Of a stretch of 64,000 nucleotides of DNA, positions 61,918 through 64,000 are shown in pieces. How positions within the stretch are numbered: the first letter of the stretch is position 1; every line of letters begins with the position of its first letter. The notes under the pieces are model-generated. The model had not been told where the DNA came from and made no database searches. It was given only the letters and a program-made list of their open reading frames with translations. The position numbers and the translations under genes were made by a program. The stretch comes from Hyalella azteca (lineage: Eukaryota; Arthropoda; Malacostraca; Amphipoda; Hyalellidae): assembly GCF_000764305.2 (NCBI RefSeq), contig NW_025942202.1:248001-312000 (forward strand), given 5' to 3'.

Positions 61918-62869
61918 ACCTACCGTCGTCTAAATTAATTTTTTTTTTCCTAATTTGAGAGCATAAATGAAAACAACATTATTGATTTGAGATTTTATTG
62001 AACTTATATTCTACGTAATTTATTTTAAATGAAATTAACATCCAAGATTAAAGATGAATGAGGAGCATTAGGATCAAATGATGCATAAGTTCATTTAATT
62101 TTAAAACGAGAAGTTGAAATAACCATTTAATTTAATTTTTTTATATAGTTATGTTGAAAGCTTGCGGTTACAATGGCATCCACCAGCCTGATCTCTGTCA
62201 AAATAAACATTGTATCGAGAATCCAGTCGTACTAGCAATCGTCTCGAACCGAGCGCAAAAGGAAGTAAAATGCCAATCAAGCATTTTAAGCGGCTGCTAT
62301 CTATGAGTCTGTCAATTTATTAACCGTTGCTCCATGATCGCTGTTGTAGTTACACGCAAAATATCACATGAATAATTGTATGATCTAACATTCGAAAAGA
62401 TTGTGCGCTCTATAACTGCAGATGAGACAGGTTCAAGTTACAATTAAACGTTTTATCTGGCATTCATATGAACAGCGTTTCATTTCATACTAATTCAAGA
62501 TTTACTGATATGTATTAAATGTAACAAAATCGATGTAGTTGCCCTAACAGCGCGTTTCGGAACAAATTAACACGGGAGAAACGTCAATCATATTTTGATA
62601 ATTCATTACAGAAAGCAGGATTCCGAGGTTCAGCATGGATTTTTGTCCGCAGCATTTCAATTCACCAGAGCATATGGAGCACAATACCCTATAATTGTTT
62701 TTTGTTTCAGCAATGGCGGAAATTGTTTGTAACAATGGTTGAAGAAATCATGTTATTATTTTTTTGCTTCTTTGGCGTATCCAAGGCGGATTTTCCGATT
62801 GAAATGTAAATTCAATTACTGTAAAAGCTTCATCGCTTTAAATTGAACTCCAGTTTAGTCAGTTGATTA

Positions 62870-62925
62870 TGATGATTGATGACGACTATTATAATGATGA
62901 TAATATATTCTGATGATCATATTAG
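62870..62925. repeat. Degenerate ATG/GAT trinucleotide tract
   Basis: GATGATTGATGACG followed by AATGATGATAAT and TGATGATCAT. A decayed microsatellite. Confidence 0.6.
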
Positions 62926-63804
62926 AAAACCCGAACGAAAATTCATCAACGACCAATTATCAATGGAGGAAATTTGCGCAACACTAAATTTTCAAAAATC
63001 GTCTCTTGATACCGCCTAGAATAAGCAGCTGACATCAACTAATTTCTTAAATATGGTGTTATATGAATACTCAGATTGACTGCTGCACTGTATGAACTGA
63101 TCTTTTCACGGTGCAAGTTGGAAACAATGTTTCATAAATGTAGTCCGCATGCAGCTGGTACCAAAAATCCTCGCGTTTTGATAACAATCGTACGCCCATG
63201 CATGAGCACATTTCACTGCAATGTGAGAAATTTGGCTCTCACACAATCGGATCGAATAAAACAGAAATAATGCAATTGGATTTTAATTCAATCCAAAGAT
63301 TTCCCAAGATGGACGAAGTAACATTTTCCACTTCCCGATGTGGTGAAGATGAAGGTGGCAATTATTAAAGTAAATGATGGTGTACGTTGATCTCTTAATG
63401 ATTTATTCAGGCAACAGAATAGATATATCCTCCTCGGCTTTGCTTCAGAAGGATCCAGCACAGAATACTGCAAGATATAAATGAATATTTAAAGCAATTG
63501 TTCCTTCACCCTCGCTATCGCTAAATCAAAATCAGAATAAGTGACAACTATATATATAATAAATATATGAATGGACAAGTCTACAGTTCACAAACCTAAG
63601 ATTTAGATGCGTCTCAGTGATAATTACTAGCTTTTAGGAAGGTGGCAAATTTGAGTTTAGATAAATCAGTGGAAGGTAGGTACTCTAGACGGGAAATATA
63701 GTTAGTACAGTAGGAGATTTGACTTTTGAAAGGAAGAAAAAGCTTATATAGCAGCGGACTACACATACGGATGCCTGCTCCGCATGAACTTTAGATGCCT
63801 CGCT

Positions 63805-63915
63805 ATATAAATTAATTGATAAATTGATTGAATGGTTGATAAAGTTGATTGATAATTGAAATTGTAAAATTGATAAGATGATAATTTTGATCGATAAGTT
63901 GGCAGGATCGGATTA
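63805..63915. repeat. Degenerate TTGATAA-rich tract
   Basis: Many TTGATAA and TTGATTG words are separated by a few bases, about ten in 110 bp. It is a decayed low-complexity repeat. Confidence 0.65.
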
Positions 63916-64000
63916 ATTTGATTGACTAGAGTACCGTAGTAAACAAGCTTAATAACAGAACGAAAGTAAAAATAAAGAATAAACAGCAACATTCATACAA

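Larger units (their letters stand above)
61918..64000. other. Terminal stretch without gene; simple repeats
   Basis: AT-rich. It contains a degenerate GAT/ATG-rich tract at 62870-62925 and a TTGAT-rich tract at 63805-63915. No coding or RNA gene seen. Confidence 0.55.

Noticed and set aside
1..64000. CRISPR arrays, bacterial operons, integrated phage or other prokaryotic systems
   Set aside because: No spacer-repeat array (the 17-bp and 72-bp repeats are tandem without spacers), no long ORFs, and the overall character is that of an animal nuclear genome.

Overview
The window looks like AT-rich, gene-poor eukaryotic nuclear DNA from an invertebrate animal, possibly an arthropod. No open frame exceeds about 120 codons on either strand. 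There are no operons, Shine-Dalgarno-type gene starts, rRNA or complete tRNA genes. What is present is typical of animal genomes: a tRNA-derived SINE, a decayed Penelope-like retroelement, minisatellites, a dispersed repeat with inverted termini, and islands of higher GC with exon-like signals. The species cannot be read from the sequence. One undetermined base (N) lies at 3330.

Layout. Positions 1-10 kb are mostly featureless, with two exon-like islands near 2.0-2.9 kb. From 10 to 22 kb there is a 38-bp perfect palindrome (10890), a CRE octamer (14121), a possible coiled-coil exon (17774), the first copy of a dispersed repeat (18923) and a cluster of overlapping palindromes (20146). The most structured part is 23.4-28.1 kb. 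It holds a 17-bp minisatellite in which each of 15 units carries an AP-1 heptamer, followed directly by two head-to-tail copies of a 2226-bp unit with about 19 base differences. The centre of that unit is unusually conserved and shows exon-like frames on the minus strand.

From 29.9 to 31 kb there is a 3 x 72-bp tandem repeat and a small Cys-rich open frame. From 33.6 to 42 kb there is a second dispersed-repeat copy (34004), a TATA box followed by an ATG at a consensus splice donor (36635-36743), and further exon candidates. The interval 42-50 kb is nearly empty. From 50 to 55 kb there are two exon-like islands and a 5'-truncated Penelope-like retroelement ending in a hammerhead-like motif, with an inverted copy of its 3' part at the 5' end. 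The last 9 kb contain a GC-rich open frame (58.2 kb), the third dispersed-repeat copy (59345) and the SINE (61602).

No complete gene could be assembled and no product is named except for the retroelement fragment. The exon candidates rest on splice-site consensus, open frame, local composition and, in the duplicated unit, substitution pattern. In GC-richer islands open frames of 30-60 codons are common by chance, so their confidence is low. The window is best read as intronic or intergenic DNA of one or more long genes.
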